In this document: positions 46,221 through 55,160 of the stretch, one piece after another
Layout: every line of letters begins with the position of its first letter
Position numbering within the stretch: position 1 is the first letter of the stretch
Source of the DNA: Myxococcaceae bacterium
Lineage (GTDB): Bacteria; Myxococcota_A; Polyangia; Polyangiales; Ga0077539
Direction of reading: 5' to 3'
Assembly (NCBI GenBank): GCA_004297725.1
Contig: SCUS01000133.1
Span: 248,001 to 312,000 of the forward strand
DNA: 64,000 bases
The notes under the pieces: generated by a model
Told to the model about the DNA's origin: nothing
Databases searched by the model: none
What the model saw: the letters and a program-made list of their open reading frames with translations, nothing else
Program-made: the position numbers and the translations under genes

Positions 46221-47825
46221 ATGCGAGAGACAACGGACTTCCTGGTTCTCGGGAGCGGCATCGCGGGCCTTACGCTGGCCCTGCGCGCGGCGGAAGACGG
46301 CGACGTGACGATCGTCACCAAGCGGGGCCGCGCCGACGCCAACACCACCTGGGCGCAGGGCGGCATCTCCGCGGTGCTCGACCCGACGGACAGCTTCGAG
46401 GCGCACACCGCCGACACCCTCACGGCGGGCGCGGGGCTCTGCAAGCGCGACATCGTCGAGCTCTGCGTGCGCGAGGGGCCCGACCGCATCGCCGACCTGG
46501 TGGCGCTCGGCACCCGCTTCACCCGCGCGGTCGACGCCGAGGGAAACAGCCATTTCGAGCTCGGGCGCGAGGGCGGCCACAACGCTCGCCGCGTGGTGCA
46601 CGCCGGGGACATCACCGGCCGCGAGGTCGAGCGCGCCCTGCTCGAGGCCGCCGAGGCGCACCCGCGCATCCGCTTCCTGGAGCAGCACATGGCGGTCGAC
46701 CTGATCACCCTGTCGAAGTTCGGCGGGCCTGATGTGTGCGTCGGCGCCTACGTGCTCGACACCCAGCGGGCGGTGGTGATCACCATGCTCGCGCGCCAGA
46801 CGGTGCTCGCCACCGGCGGCGCGGGGAAGGTCTACCTCTACACCTCGAACCCCGACGTCGCGACCGGCGACGGCATCGCGATGGCCTACCGCGCGGGGGC
46901 CGAGATCGCGAACATGGAGTTCTACCAGTTTCACCCGACGGTGCTCTACCACCCGCAGGCCAAGAGCTTCCTCATCAGCGAGGCCCTGCGCGGCGAGGGC
47001 GGCGTGCTGCGCCTCGAAGACGGCACGGCCTTCATGAAGAAGCACCACCCGATGGCCGACCTCGCCCCTCGGGACGTGGTGTCGCGGGCCATCGACTACG
47101 AGATGAAGCGCACCGGCGAGGACTGCGTGTGGCTCGACATGACCCACCACACGGCGGACTTCCTGCGGCAGCGCTTCCCGAACATCCACGCGGAGTGCCT
47201 GCGCTACGGCGTCGACATGACCGAGCGGCCGATCCCGGTGGTGCCGGCGGCGCACTTCTGCTGCGGGGGCGTGACCACCGACGCGTGGGGGCGCACGTCC
47301 ATCCCCGGGCTGTGGGCCGTCGGCGAGGTCTCCTGCACGGGGCTCCACGGCGCCAACCGGCTGGCGAGCAACTCGCTGCTGGAGGGCCTGGTGTTCGGGC
47401 GCCGCGCGGCGGAGCACCTGCACGCCGAGGCCGGGCATGAGCCCTGGCCCGAGGTTCCGGACTGGGACATCGGGAAGGCGGCGCCGAGCGACGAGGCCGT
47501 GGTGGTCACCCAGAACTGGGACGAGCTCCGCCGGCTCATGTGGAACTACGTCGGCATCGTGCGCTCCAACCGCCGCCTCCAGCGCGCGGCGCGGCGCATC
47601 GCGCTCCTCCAGGAGGAGATCCGCGAGTACTACTGGAACCACCTGGTGACGCTCGACATGCTCGAGCTGCGCAACATCGCGACGGTGGCCGAGCTCATCG
47701 TGGCGAGCGCTCTCTGCCGCAAGGAGTCCCGCGGTCTGCACTACACGCTCGACCATCAGGAGACCGAAGCCGCGCTGGCCCGGGACTCGGTGGTGAAGCG
47801 CGGCGTCGGGGCCCACCTCCGTTGA
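46221..47825 (+). CDS. nadB: L-aspartate oxidase
   Basis: A 534-residue flavoprotein that makes iminoaspartate, the first step of NAD synthesis from aspartate. FLVLGSGIAGLTLALRAAE is the Rossmann FAD site, ANTTWAQGGISAVLDPTDS is diagnostic of the NadB/SdhA/FrdA group, and GGHNARRVVHAGDITG and FCCGGVTTDAWGRTSIPGLW cover the active site and capping domain. The C-terminal helical domain ends normally. No nadA or nadC gene lies next to it. The ATG is about 115 bases from the divergent transglycosylase start. Confidence 0.97.
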   Translation: MRETTDFLVLGSGIAGLTLALRAAEDGDVTIVTKRGRADANTTWAQGGISAVLDPTDSFEAHTADTLTAGAGLCKRDIVELCVREGPDRIADLVALGTRFTRAVDAEGNSHFELGREGGHNARRVVHAGDITGREVERALLEAAEAHPRIRFLEQHMAVDLITLSKFGGPDVCVGAYVLDTQRAVVITMLARQTVLATGGAGKVYLYTSNPDVATGDGIAMAYRAGAEIANMEFYQFHPTVLYHPQAKSFLISEALRGEGGVLRLEDGTAFMKKHHPMADLAPRDVVSRAIDYEMKRTGEDCVWLDMTHHTADFLRQRFPNIHAECLRYGVDMTERPIPVVPAAHFCCGGVTTDAWGRTSIPGLWAVGEVSCTGLHGANRLASNSLLEGLVFGRRAAEHLHAEAGHEPWPEVPDWDIGKAAPSDEAVVVTQNWDELRRLMWNYVGIVRSNRRLQRAARRIALLQEEIREYYWNHLVTLDMLELRNIATVAELIVASALCRKESRGLHYTLDHQETEAALARDSVVKRGVGAHLR

Positions 47826-47886
47826 CAGGGAAAGGCGAGCGGCGTCACCGTCGGGCTTCGCGCCGGATGGGGAGGAGCTGAGGGCG

Positions 47887-49470
47887 ATGGGATCTGTTCG
47901 GAGATCGGGTGTTCGCTTGTGGTTCGTCGGCGCGTTGCTCATCACGGGATGCGGCGACACCAACTGGACCGAGTGGGCCCCGATCGACGCAGCGCCGACG
48001 GACCTGTCGGTCGTCGATGCGGTCGGCAGCAGCATCATCGTGAGCGACGTGGGCAACGGCGCCGACGCGAGCGATGCCGCCGACGCGAGCGATGCCGCCG
48101 ACGCGAGCGATGCCGCCGACGCGAGCGATGCCGCCGACGCGAGCGACGCCGCCGACGCGGATGCGACGACCTTCGACTTCGACGTGACGATGGCCGACGT
48201 CGGCGTTCCTGGCGTCGATGTGTCGCGCACGGTGGACGTCCCCGTCGACCACGGTAGCCCCATCGACATCCCCGTCGACCACGGTAGCCCCATCGACATC
48301 CCCATCGACCGCGGCACTCCCGTCGACATCCCCGTCGACCGCGGCGCTCCCGTCGATGTCCCCATCGACCGCGGCACTCCCGTCGACATCCCCGTCGACC
48401 GCGGCGCTCCCGTCGATGTCCCCATCGACATCCCCATCGACCGCGGCACCCCGATCGACGTCCCCGTCGACCGCGGCGCTCCCGTCGATGTCCCCATCGA
48501 CCGCGGATCTCCCATCGATCTCGGCGTGGATGTCCCCATCGACCGCGGATCTCCCCTCGACATCCCTATCGACCGCGGATCTCCCGTCGACGTCGGAGTG
48601 GACGTCCCCCCCGTCGACACCGGCGTCACCGGCTCTCCTTCGACGGATCCCGTCGCCTACAGCGGGTCCTTCGCGGCGCGCACCGGGCGCTTCACCGCGA
48701 CGCTCACGGTGCAGGGCGAGCGTCGCTCGGTGGTGCTCGTGGTGCCCACCAGCGCCGGGGCGTCCCCGCCGCTGCTGATGCTCTTCCACGGCACCAACGG
48801 CGATGGATCCGTGGTGCTGACAGAGTCCAACGCGCAGACGCTCGCCAACAGCGCGGGGGTCATCGTCGCGGCGCCGACCTCACGCTGGCGACCGGTCGGG
48901 GACTTCGACCACGCCACCGAGGAGACCTACTGGGAGACCGCGCCCAACGCCGACATCAACAACAACCAGGACCTCGTGCTGGTGCGCGCCATCATGGCCG
49001 AGGCGCGGCGCGCGTACGGCGTCGACCCGATGCGGATCTACGCCATGGGGCACTCCAACGGCGCGTTCTTCGCGCAGTTCGTGGCCGTGCTGCTGCGCGA
49101 TCGCATCGCCGCCTTCAGCGAGAACTCAGGCGGCCTCGTGCGCTGCGGGCGCACCACTTCGTGCGGCTTCCAGGGCTCCGGCACCACCTGCGCCGCGCTC
49201 CGCACGCAGTCCGGGTACTGCTCGTGCGCGGGCGCCGAGCTGCCGGTGGCGGTCCCGAGCTCGGGGCGGATGCCGCCGGGTCTGCTGACCCACGGCACCC
49301 GCGACCCGATGGTCTCGGTCTACTACACCTGCACGCTCGCCGATCTGATGACGGCCCGCGGTCACTCGCAGGTGACGCAGCTCTTCGATGGAGAGGGACA
49401 CGGCGTGCCGTCGAACTGGGCGCAGCTGGTGTGGCCCTTCTTCGCGGCACGCCGACTCGGCGATCGCTAG
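47887..49470 (+). CDS. Lipoprotein alpha/beta-hydrolase with long Asp-rich repeat linker
   Basis: A 527-residue protein. The lipobox LLITGC puts the anchor at C22. Residues about 58-90 are (DASDAA) repeats and 115-240 are ten-residue PVDRGxPIDI-type repeats, giving a stiff acidic spacer with many Asp residues. The C-terminal 270 residues are a secreted esterase of the poly(3-hydroxybutyrate) depolymerase/LpqC kind: nucleophile S390 in GHSNGA, D473 in GTRDP and H505 in GEGHGVP. Several cysteines form a disulfide-rich cap. It probably hydrolyses polymeric or aromatic esters outside the cell; the repeat spacer may push the enzyme off the membrane. Confidence 0.85.
   Translation: MGSVRRSGVRLWFVGALLITGCGDTNWTEWAPIDAAPTDLSVVDAVGSSIIVSDVGNGADASDAADASDAADASDAADASDAADASDAADADATTFDFDVTMADVGVPGVDVSRTVDVPVDHGSPIDIPVDHGSPIDIPIDRGTPVDIPVDRGAPVDVPIDRGTPVDIPVDRGAPVDVPIDIPIDRGTPIDVPVDRGAPVDVPIDRGSPIDLGVDVPIDRGSPLDIPIDRGSPVDVGVDVPPVDTGVTGSPSTDPVAYSGSFAARTGRFTATLTVQGERRSVVLVVPTSAGASPPLLMLFHGTNGDGSVVLTESNAQTLANSAGVIVAAPTSRWRPVGDFDHATEETYWETAPNADINNNQDLVLVRAIMAEARRAYGVDPMRIYAMGHSNGAFFAQFVAVLLRDRIAAFSENSGGLVRCGRTTSCGFQGSGTTCAALRTQSGYCSCAGAELPVAVPSSGRMPPGLLTHGTRDPMVSVYYTCTLADLMTARGHSQVTQLFDGEGHGVPSNWAQLVWPFFAARRLGDR
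48064..48153 (+). repeat. 18-bp tandem repeat (5 copies) inside the hydrolase gene
   Basis: Five direct copies of an 18-base unit beginning GACGCGAGCGATGCCGCC, the last with one change. In frame, it encodes DASDAA. Near-identical copies suggest recent expansion by slippage or unequal recombination. Confidence 0.9.
48241..48594 (+). repeat. 30-bp tandem repeat inside the hydrolase gene
   Basis: About eleven copies of a 30-base unit (CCCGTCGACCACGGTAGCCC at its head in the first copies), with a 12-base and a 12-base-like irregular insert. Two 60-base blocks (48301-48360 and 48361-48420) are identical. The translated unit alternates Pro-Val/Ile-Asp. Repeats stay in frame, so copy-number change alters only linker length. 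Confidence 0.9.
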
Positions 49471-49772
49471 CGGCAGCCCTCGTCGACCACACCGTTGCAG
49501 TTGTCGTCGCACCCGTTGCAGGCCTCACCGGCGCCCTGCATGCACTGCCCGCACATGGGTCGCTGGTAGACCGGCTGCTGCTGGTAGACCGGCTGCTGCT
49601 GGTAGACCGGCTGCTGGTAGACCGGCTGCTGATACGTCGTGCCGACCACCACGCGCGCGGGCCGCACGTAGACCGGCTGCGCCCTCGCGCGAACCACACA
49701 GCCGCCGAGCGCCAGCGCCCCTGCCACCGCCACCGCCGCCGAGACCATCCATCGCGCCTTCGTTGAGTTCAT
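49467..49772 (-). CDS. Small lipoprotein with MopE-like CxxCDDNC motif
   Basis: A 101-residue protein; GAGGAGCAGCG stands before the ATG at 49772. The lipobox is AGALALGGC. The mature part is mostly Tyr/Gln/Pro/Val repeats (YQQPVYQQ units, a low-complexity section) followed by MCGQCMQGAG and CNGCDDNCNGVVDEGC. The last motif matches the putative metal-binding repeat of the MopE type, seen as a copper- or calcium-linked element in secreted proteins. It may bind metal outside the cell. The stop region overlaps the convergent hydrolase by 4 bases. Confidence 0.75.
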   Translation of the reverse strand: MNSTKARWMVSAAVAVAGALALGGCVVRARAQPVYVRPARVVVGTTYQQPVYQQPVYQQQPVYQQQPVYQRPMCGQCMQGAGEACNGCDDNCNGVVDEGCR

Positions 49773-49891
49773 CGCTGCTCCTCTCACTTCGCCTCGTCAC
49801 GGGCGTCCGCAGACTCCAAGGCCATGCGCACGGTAGCGCATCCGCCGCGCGGGGTTGCCGTTCGTGAGCGCCTTCGGCTAGGTTCCGCGCG

Positions 49892-50770
49892 ATGTCCGGC
49901 CTCCGTGCCTTCCCCATTGCGCTCGCGCTCCTCTCCTCGGTGTCAGCCTGCGCCGGGACGCAGAGCGCCAGAGGCTCCCTGCACTACAGCGACGAGGCCC
50001 AGGCGGCCTACGAACGCGGGATGGACCGCTTCCGCGACGAGGAGTGGCCCGAGGCCACCGAGGCCTTCCGCGCCGTCCAGCGCGAGTACTCCGCCTCGCG
50101 CTACGCCACGCTCGCCGAGCTCCGGCTCGCCGACGTGATGTTCCGGCAGGAGACCTACACCGAGGCCCTCGCGGCCTACCGCGCCTGGCTCCGGTACCAC
50201 CCCTCCTCCGACGAGTCGGTGCACGCGCACTTCATGATCGCGCACTGCTACGTCAAGCAGATGCCCGACGACTGGTTCCTCGTGCCGCCGAGCTACGAGC
50301 GCGACCTGAGCTCCGTGCACGACGCCGAAGGGGCGCTCTCCCGCTTCATCCGAGACTACCCCGAGGCCTCGCAGCTCGCCGAGGCCCGACGCCTCCTCGG
50401 CCAGGTGCGCCTGCTCCTCGCGCGCCACGAGTATTACGTCGCGGAGTTCTACGTCACCCGCGAGCGATACCCCGCGGCCATCAACCGCCTCCTCGGGGTC
50501 ATCGGCAACTACGAGGGCTCCGGCCTCGAGCCCCGCGCCCTCCTCCAGCTCGGTGAGCTCTACCTCCGTAGCAACCGCCAGCCCGAGGCCCGGGGAGCGT
50601 TCCAGGCCCTGCTGGAGTCCTACCCCAGGAGCCCGCAGGTCGAGGCCGCGCGGCGCTACCTCGCTCGCGTCGGGCCCGGGGCCTCGGTGCCACCCGACAC
50701 CGACTCCGCGGTGATCCCCGTGACGAGGCCCGCCCGCCCGGCGGCCGCCGAGCGCACGCGCCGACAGTAG
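49892..50770 (+). CDS. bamD: BamD-like outer membrane assembly lipoprotein
   Basis: A 292-residue lipoprotein (signal ALALLSSVSAC). Five helical TPR-type repeats cover residues 38-255. The stretch AEARRLLGQVRLLLARHEYY and VTRERYPAAINRLLGVI is close to the BamD/YfiO core. BamD is the essential lipoprotein of the BAM complex that inserts outer-membrane beta barrels. This one is a little longer than E. coli BamD. It is followed after 22 bases by a TPR gene. BamD identity is a strong family resemblance; other outer-membrane TPR lipoproteins cannot be excluded. Confidence 0.75.
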   Translation: MSGLRAFPIALALLSSVSACAGTQSARGSLHYSDEAQAAYERGMDRFRDEEWPEATEAFRAVQREYSASRYATLAELRLADVMFRQETYTEALAAYRAWLRYHPSSDESVHAHFMIAHCYVKQMPDDWFLVPPSYERDLSSVHDAEGALSRFIRDYPEASQLAEARRLLGQVRLLLARHEYYVAEFYVTRERYPAAINRLLGVIGNYEGSGLEPRALLQLGELYLRSNRQPEARGAFQALLESYPRSPQVEAARRYLARVGPGASVPPDTDSAVIPVTRPARPAAAERTRRQ

Positions 50771-50792
50771 ACTGCCCCTCCGGAGGATACCC

Positions 50793-51578
50793 GTGACCGA
50801 CCAGCTCAAGCAGCACCTCACCATCGGACGCGAACTCTACGAACGTCAGGACTACGTGGGCGCCGAGCCCTACCTGCGCGAGGTGCTCACCCTCCGCGAC
50901 GACCTCGCGGACGTGCATCACATGCTCGGGGTGATCCACAACGACCGCGGCGAGCTCGCCGAGGCGCGGCTCTGCTTCGAGCGCGCGCTGCTGCTCAACC
51001 CCGACTACACCGAAGCCGCGCTCAACCTCTCCATCGTCTGCAACGAGCTCGGCGCGTACACCGCCGCGCGCGAGGTCGTCGGGACCATCTCCGAGCGCGC
51101 CCGCCACGGCCACCGCATCGACCCCTACGCCCGCGGCAAGGTGGCCAACCTCCACGGCGAGGTCGCCCGCGCCTACGAGGAGCTAGGGATGTGGCCCGAG
51201 GCCATCGACGAGTACCGCCGCGGGCTCGCGCTCTGCCCCGACTACTCCGACCTGCGCACCCGCCTCGCCATGTGCCTCCGCTCCGACCACGAGGTCGACG
51301 AGGCCCGCAAGGAGCTCGAGATCGCCGTCAACATCAACCCCAGCTATGTGCCCGCGCGCGTGGCCCTCGGGGTGATGTACATGACCCTCGGTCGCCACGA
51401 CGACGCGGCCCTCGCCTGGCGCGAGGCGCTCGCCATCGACCCCACGCACCGGCCCGCGAAGGTCTACCTGCGGCTCCTCGACGAGCCCGACGTGAGCCCG
51501 TCGCAGTTTCCTCCGCCGGACGCCATCGAGGCGAAGAGCGACGAGTTCACCATCGAGCTGCTCACCGACTCGAAGTAG
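50793..51578 (+). CDS. Cytoplasmic TPR-repeat protein
   Basis: A 261-residue protein starting with GTG at 50793, with GGAGGA at a good distance. Six TPR-type repeats are visible, for example ERQDYVGAEPYLREVLTL, then ARLCFERALLLNPDYTEAAL, VARAYEELGMWPEAIDEY and ALGVMYMTLGRHDDAALAW. No signal peptide. The acidic C-terminus has no known motif. Behind the bamD-like gene and probably co-transcribed. Such scaffold proteins are common in myxobacterial motility and envelope complexes, but the partner is unknown. Confidence 0.85.
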   Translation: MTDQLKQHLTIGRELYERQDYVGAEPYLREVLTLRDDLADVHHMLGVIHNDRGELAEARLCFERALLLNPDYTEAALNLSIVCNELGAYTAAREVVGTISERARHGHRIDPYARGKVANLHGEVARAYEELGMWPEAIDEYRRGLALCPDYSDLRTRLAMCLRSDHEVDEARKELEIAVNINPSYVPARVALGVMYMTLGRHDDAALAWREALAIDPTHRPAKVYLRLLDEPDVSPSQFPPPDAIEAKSDEFTIELLTDSK

Positions 51579-51582
51579 GCCC

Positions 51583-53247
51583 TCAGCGCCGCAGGCCGAG
51601 CGCGCGCCACCAGTCGGTCACGACGTGCGCTCCGCCGCCGAGCAGGGCCGCGACCAGCAGCGCGGCGCCCACCCAGGGGAGCCTCCCCATCGCGAGCACC
51701 ACCGATCCGCCGAGCACGAGCGACGCCACCACGAGGCTCGCGAAGAGGCGCCGACCCAGCCGGTCGAAGGCCAGCGGCGTCTCCGCGTCGGCGGTCTTGA
51801 GCGTGAGGTGGCCCTTGCGGAGGTCCTCGAGGATCTCCGAGACCTGCTCGGGCATCTGCCCCGCCATCCCGCTCATCCGTAGCGCGGTGCGCACCAGGTC
51901 GCCGGTGAGCTTGTCGGGCGAGTACCGCTGCGCCACCAGGCGGATCAGGTAGGGCTTCGCCTCGGAGAACACGTCGAGGTCGGGCGCGATCTGCCGGGCG
52001 GTGCCCTCCAGGGTCATGAGCGCGCGGCCCACCAGCATGAAGTCCGGGGGCATGTCGATGCCGTGCTTGACCGCGCCCCAGATGAGGTCGCGCACCACCG
52101 CGGCGACCTCGATCTCGCCCAGCGCCCGGCCGACGTACTTGCGCCCGAGCGTCTCGACGTCGGTGCGGAAGGCCGCCATGTCGACCTTTCTCGTGGGGCG
52201 GCCGAGGGCGTAGAGGGCGTCGGCCACGGCGCTGTAGTCCTCGCGCGCGGCGGCCACCATCAGGTCGAGCGCGCGGTCGCGGGTGGCGCCGGAGAGGTGG
52301 CCCACGAGACCGAGATCGAGGAGCCCCACCACCGGGGACTCGTTGGACCCGAGCACCAGGAGGTTTCCCGGGTGCGGGTCGGCGTGGAAGAAGCCGTCCT
52401 CGAAGATCATCTTGATGACGACGTGCACGCTGGTGCTGGCGAGCGCGCGGCCGTCCAGACCCTGCGCGAGCGCGTCGTTGAGCTTGCGCCCGTCCAGGAA
52501 CTCCAGCGTCAGCACCCGCTTGCCCGAGTGCGAGCGGAACACCCCCGGGAAGCGCACCCGCGCGTCGCCCTCGAAGTTCTTGGCGAAGCGCTCGGCGTGG
52601 TCGGCCTCCTGGAGGAAATCGAGCTCGGCCTTGATGCTCCGGTCGAACTCCGCGACGAGGTCGACCGGCGAGTACCTCCGCGACTCCGGCACCGCGCGCT
52701 CCAGCGCCCTCGCGAACCAGTAGAGCAGGTCGACGTCCCGCGCGACGGTCTCCTGGATCCCCGGCCGCTGCACCTTGATGGCCACCTCGCGGGCCCCATC
52801 GCCCTCCGCCGCCGGGGCTAACCGGCCGCGGTGCACCTGGGCGATCGACGCGCTCGCCAGCGGGCGCTCATCCACCGAGAGGAAGAGCTCGCCCACCGGG
52901 CCGCCGAGCTCGCTCTCGATCTCCTCGCGCACCGCGTCCCAGGTGATGGGCTTTACGTCGTCCTGTAAGATCTTGAGCTCCGTGATGACCTCCGGGGGGA
53001 GGAGGTCGGCGCGCGTCGAGGCGATCTGCCCGAGCTTCACGAAGGACGGCCCGAGGTCTTGCAGCACGAAGCGCACGCGCTGCGCGAGGGAGTGCGAGCG
53101 GGGGTCCGTCGCCTCGGCGCCGTGCGCGACGAGGGGCGTGTCGAGCCCGAGGCGCTGCACCACCTCGCCGAAGCCGTGGCGCCAGAGGACGGCGACGATC
53201 TCCCGGAGCCGGTCGAGGTCGCGAAAGGCGGTGATCACGGAGGGCAT
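51583..53247 (-). CDS. ubiB: ABC1/UbiB-family atypical kinase
   Basis: A 554-residue membrane-bound member of the UbiB/ABC1/Coq8 kinase-like family. The diagnostic KxGQ is at residues 71-74 (FVKLGQIASTRADLLPPE). The N-lobe shows ASIAQVHRGRL and AIKVQRPG (the lysine), the catalytic loop is GFFHADPHPGNLLV, and LLDLGLVGHL takes the DFG-like place. Two C-terminal hydrophobic helices anchor it. The family assists ubiquinone synthesis or lipid traffic by ATPase-like activity. It ends a minus-strand run, 9 bases behind the Kazal lipoprotein. Gene symbol by family only. Confidence 0.9.
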   Translation of the reverse strand: MPSVITAFRDLDRLREIVAVLWRHGFGEVVQRLGLDTPLVAHGAEATDPRSHSLAQRVRFVLQDLGPSFVKLGQIASTRADLLPPEVITELKILQDDVKPITWDAVREEIESELGGPVGELFLSVDERPLASASIAQVHRGRLAPAAEGDGAREVAIKVQRPGIQETVARDVDLLYWFARALERAVPESRRYSPVDLVAEFDRSIKAELDFLQEADHAERFAKNFEGDARVRFPGVFRSHSGKRVLTLEFLDGRKLNDALAQGLDGRALASTSVHVVIKMIFEDGFFHADPHPGNLLVLGSNESPVVGLLDLGLVGHLSGATRDRALDLMVAAAREDYSAVADALYALGRPTRKVDMAAFRTDVETLGRKYVGRALGEIEVAAVVRDLIWGAVKHGIDMPPDFMLVGRALMTLEGTARQIAPDLDVFSEAKPYLIRLVAQRYSPDKLTGDLVRTALRMSGMAGQMPEQVSEILEDLRKGHLTLKTADAETPLAFDRLGRRLFASLVVASLVLGGSVVLAMGRLPWVGAALLVAALLGGGAHVVTDWWRALGLRR

Positions 53248-53256
53248 CGGGCGCTC

Positions 53257-53772
53257 TCAGTCACGGGGGCAGAGGCCGAAGCGAGCGAGGCGTACGCCCT
53301 CGACCTGGAGCTGGCAGAGGGCGCCGTAGGTCATCCCGTCGCAGCCGCAGACCAGGTCGGCGGCGGACGCGTCGACCATCATGCAGCTGGACGCGGCGCG
53401 ACGGGGCACGCAGAAGCCGGGCGCGTCGCAGCCGGGGCCGTTGCAGTAGAGGTCCGGGGAGGGGCAGTCGGCGTTGCTGCGGCAGCCGAGCACCGAGGAC
53501 TCGGCGACCACGTCGCGCGGCCCGTCGGAGGCGTCGGAGCTCGCGTCGACCGCCACGTCGACCCGGGCGTCGCGGCCCCCGTCGAGCCCCGCGTCGAGGT
53601 CGCTCGCGTCCGCGGCGTCGCGGCCCACGTCGCGCGGGGCGCCGAAGTCCGTCGGCACGACCGTGGCGTCGCCGCTGAAGCGCCGAGGCTCCTCCGCACA
53701 GCCGAGCGCCAGGGTGGCGCAGAGGATCCATCCCCAATTGGGCGTTGCGCCAGCCGACCGCCTCGTCTCCAT
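53257..53772 (-). CDS. Lipoprotein with Kazal-type inhibitor domain
   Basis: A 171-residue protein. The ATG at 53772 is followed by a signal ending ILCATLALGC, a lipobox. Asp/Ala-rich linker residues about 45-90 lead to a cysteine-rich end: CRSNADCPSPDLYC, CDAPGFC and VCGCDGMTYGALC. The last segment has the CxxxCDGxTYxxxC pattern of Kazal serine-protease inhibitors. In a bacterium that secretes proteases it may protect the cell surface. Inhibitory activity is inference. It precedes ubiB by 9 bases. Confidence 0.8.
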   Translation of the reverse strand: METRRSAGATPNWGWILCATLALGCAEEPRRFSGDATVVPTDFGAPRDVGRDAADASDLDAGLDGGRDARVDVAVDASSDASDGPRDVVAESSVLGCRSNADCPSPDLYCNGPGCDAPGFCVPRRAASSCMMVDASAADLVCGCDGMTYGALCQLQVEGVRLARFGLCPRD

Positions 53773-53837
53773 CGCGCGGACGATGCCACAGCCCGCGGGG
53801 AAACCCCACCGTCCGTGGGGCTCCCCGGTGAGGGCGT

Positions 53838-55124
53838 TCACCCGCGCGCCTCGCGGAAGGCCTCCGCCGCCGCCGCCAGCGTCGCCTCGATCACCCCCTC
53901 GTCGTGCGTCACCGAGTGGAACGCCGCCTCCCACTGCGACGGAGGCAGGTACACCCCGCGCTTGAGCATCCCCTGGTGGAAGCGCGCGAAGGCCTTGGTG
54001 TCGGCGCCCTTCGCGTCGTCCCACGAGCGCACCGGCGCGTCGGTGAAGAACACCGTCCACATGGCGCCCACGCGCTGCACCGTCACCGTCGCCCCGGCCG
54101 AGCGGGCCGCGTCGCGGAGGCCAGACTCCAGGCGCGCTCCGATGCGCTCCAGCGCGACGTAGAGCTCGGGCGTGAGCAGCGCGAGCGTGGCCAGCCCCGC
54201 CGCGGTGGCGACCGGGTTTCCGCTGAGCGTCCCGGCCTGGTAGACGGGGCCGATGGGGGCCAGACGGTCCATGATGTCCGCGCGGCCGCCGAAGGCCGCG
54301 AGGGGCAGGCCGCCGCCGACGATCTTACCCAGGGTGGTAAGGTCGGGCTTCACGCCGTAGACCGCCTGCGCGCCGCCGCGCGCCAGCCGGAAGCCGGTCA
54401 TCACCTCGTCGAGCACCAGCAGCGCGCCGTGCTCGGTGCAGAGCGAGCGCAGCCCCTCGAGGAAGCCCGGAGCGGGAGGGACGCAGCCCATGTTGCCCAC
54501 CACCGGCTCGACGATCACGGCGGCGATCTCGCTGCCCTGCTCGGCGAAGAGGGCGCGCACCGCGTCGAGGTCGTTGTAGCGGGCGGTCAGGGTGTTGAGC
54601 GCCGCCGCCGCCGGGACCCCGGCGCTGTCGGGCACGCCGAAGGTCGCCGCGCCGCTGCCGGCCTTCACCAGAAGGAAGTCCGCGTGGCCGTGGTAGCAGC
54701 CCTCGAACTTGAGCACCTTGTCGCGGCCGGTGAAGCCGCGGGCGAGGCGCAGGGCGCTCATGCAGGCCTCGGTTCCGCTGGAGCAGAGGCGCACCTTGTC
54801 CATCGAGGGGACGGCCTCGCAGAGGGCCTCGGCGAAGAGCACCTCGCGCTCGGTGGGCGCGCCGTAGCTCGTCCCCATCGCCGCCGCCTCGTTGATCGCC
54901 CGGAGGATCGAGGGCTGCGCGTGCCCGAGCACCATCGGCCCCCAGGAGCCGACGTAGTCGATGTAGCGCGTTCCGTCGGCGCCCCAGAGGTAGGGGCCCT
55001 CCGCGCGGGCCACGTAGATGGGCTCGCCGCCGACGGCTCGGAAGGCTCGTACGGGGGAGTTCACGCCGCCGGGGATTCGTCGGAGGGCGCGCTCGTGCAG
55101 GCTGCGGGAGATGGGGTCTGCCAT
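53838..55124 (-). CDS. hemL: Glutamate-1-semialdehyde 2,1-aminomutase
   Basis: A 428-residue PLP enzyme that converts glutamate-1-semialdehyde to 5-aminolevulinate, the C5 route of tetrapyrrole synthesis. The Schiff-base lysine is K267 in [32 protein letters not shown] and [20 protein letters not shown] are the family N-terminus and phosphate loop. Length is standard. It heads neither hemA nor hemB here; it sits in the minus-strand run between a lipoprotein and the Kazal gene. Confidence 0.97.
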   Translation of the reverse strand: MADPISRSLHERALRRIPGGVNSPVRAFRAVGGEPIYVARAEGPYLWGADGTRYIDYVGSWGPMVLGHAQPSILRAINEAAAMGTSYGAPTEREVLFAEALCEAVPSMDKVRLCSSGTEACMSALRLARGFTGRDKVLKFEGCYHGHADFLLVKAGSGAATFGVPDSAGVPAAAALNTLTARYNDLDAVRALFAEQGSEIAAVIVEPVVGNMGCVPPAPGFLEGLRSLCTEHGALLVLDEVMTGFRLARGGAQAVYGVKPDLTTLGKIVGGGLPLAAFGGRADIMDRLAPIGPVYQAGTLSGNPVATAAGLATLALLTPELYVALERIGARLESGLRDAARSAGATVTVQRVGAMWTVFFTDAPVRSWDDAKGADTKAFARFHQGMLKRGVYLPPSQWEAAFHSVTHDEGVIEATLAAAAEAFREARG

Positions 55125-55160
55125 GGTGGCGGAGCGATAGCCCCGACCGGCGACCAGTGT

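Noticed and set aside
48064-48594. CRISPR-like direct repeats
   Set aside because: The repeats abut without unique spacers, keep the reading frame and encode a protein linker, so they are coding minisatellites.
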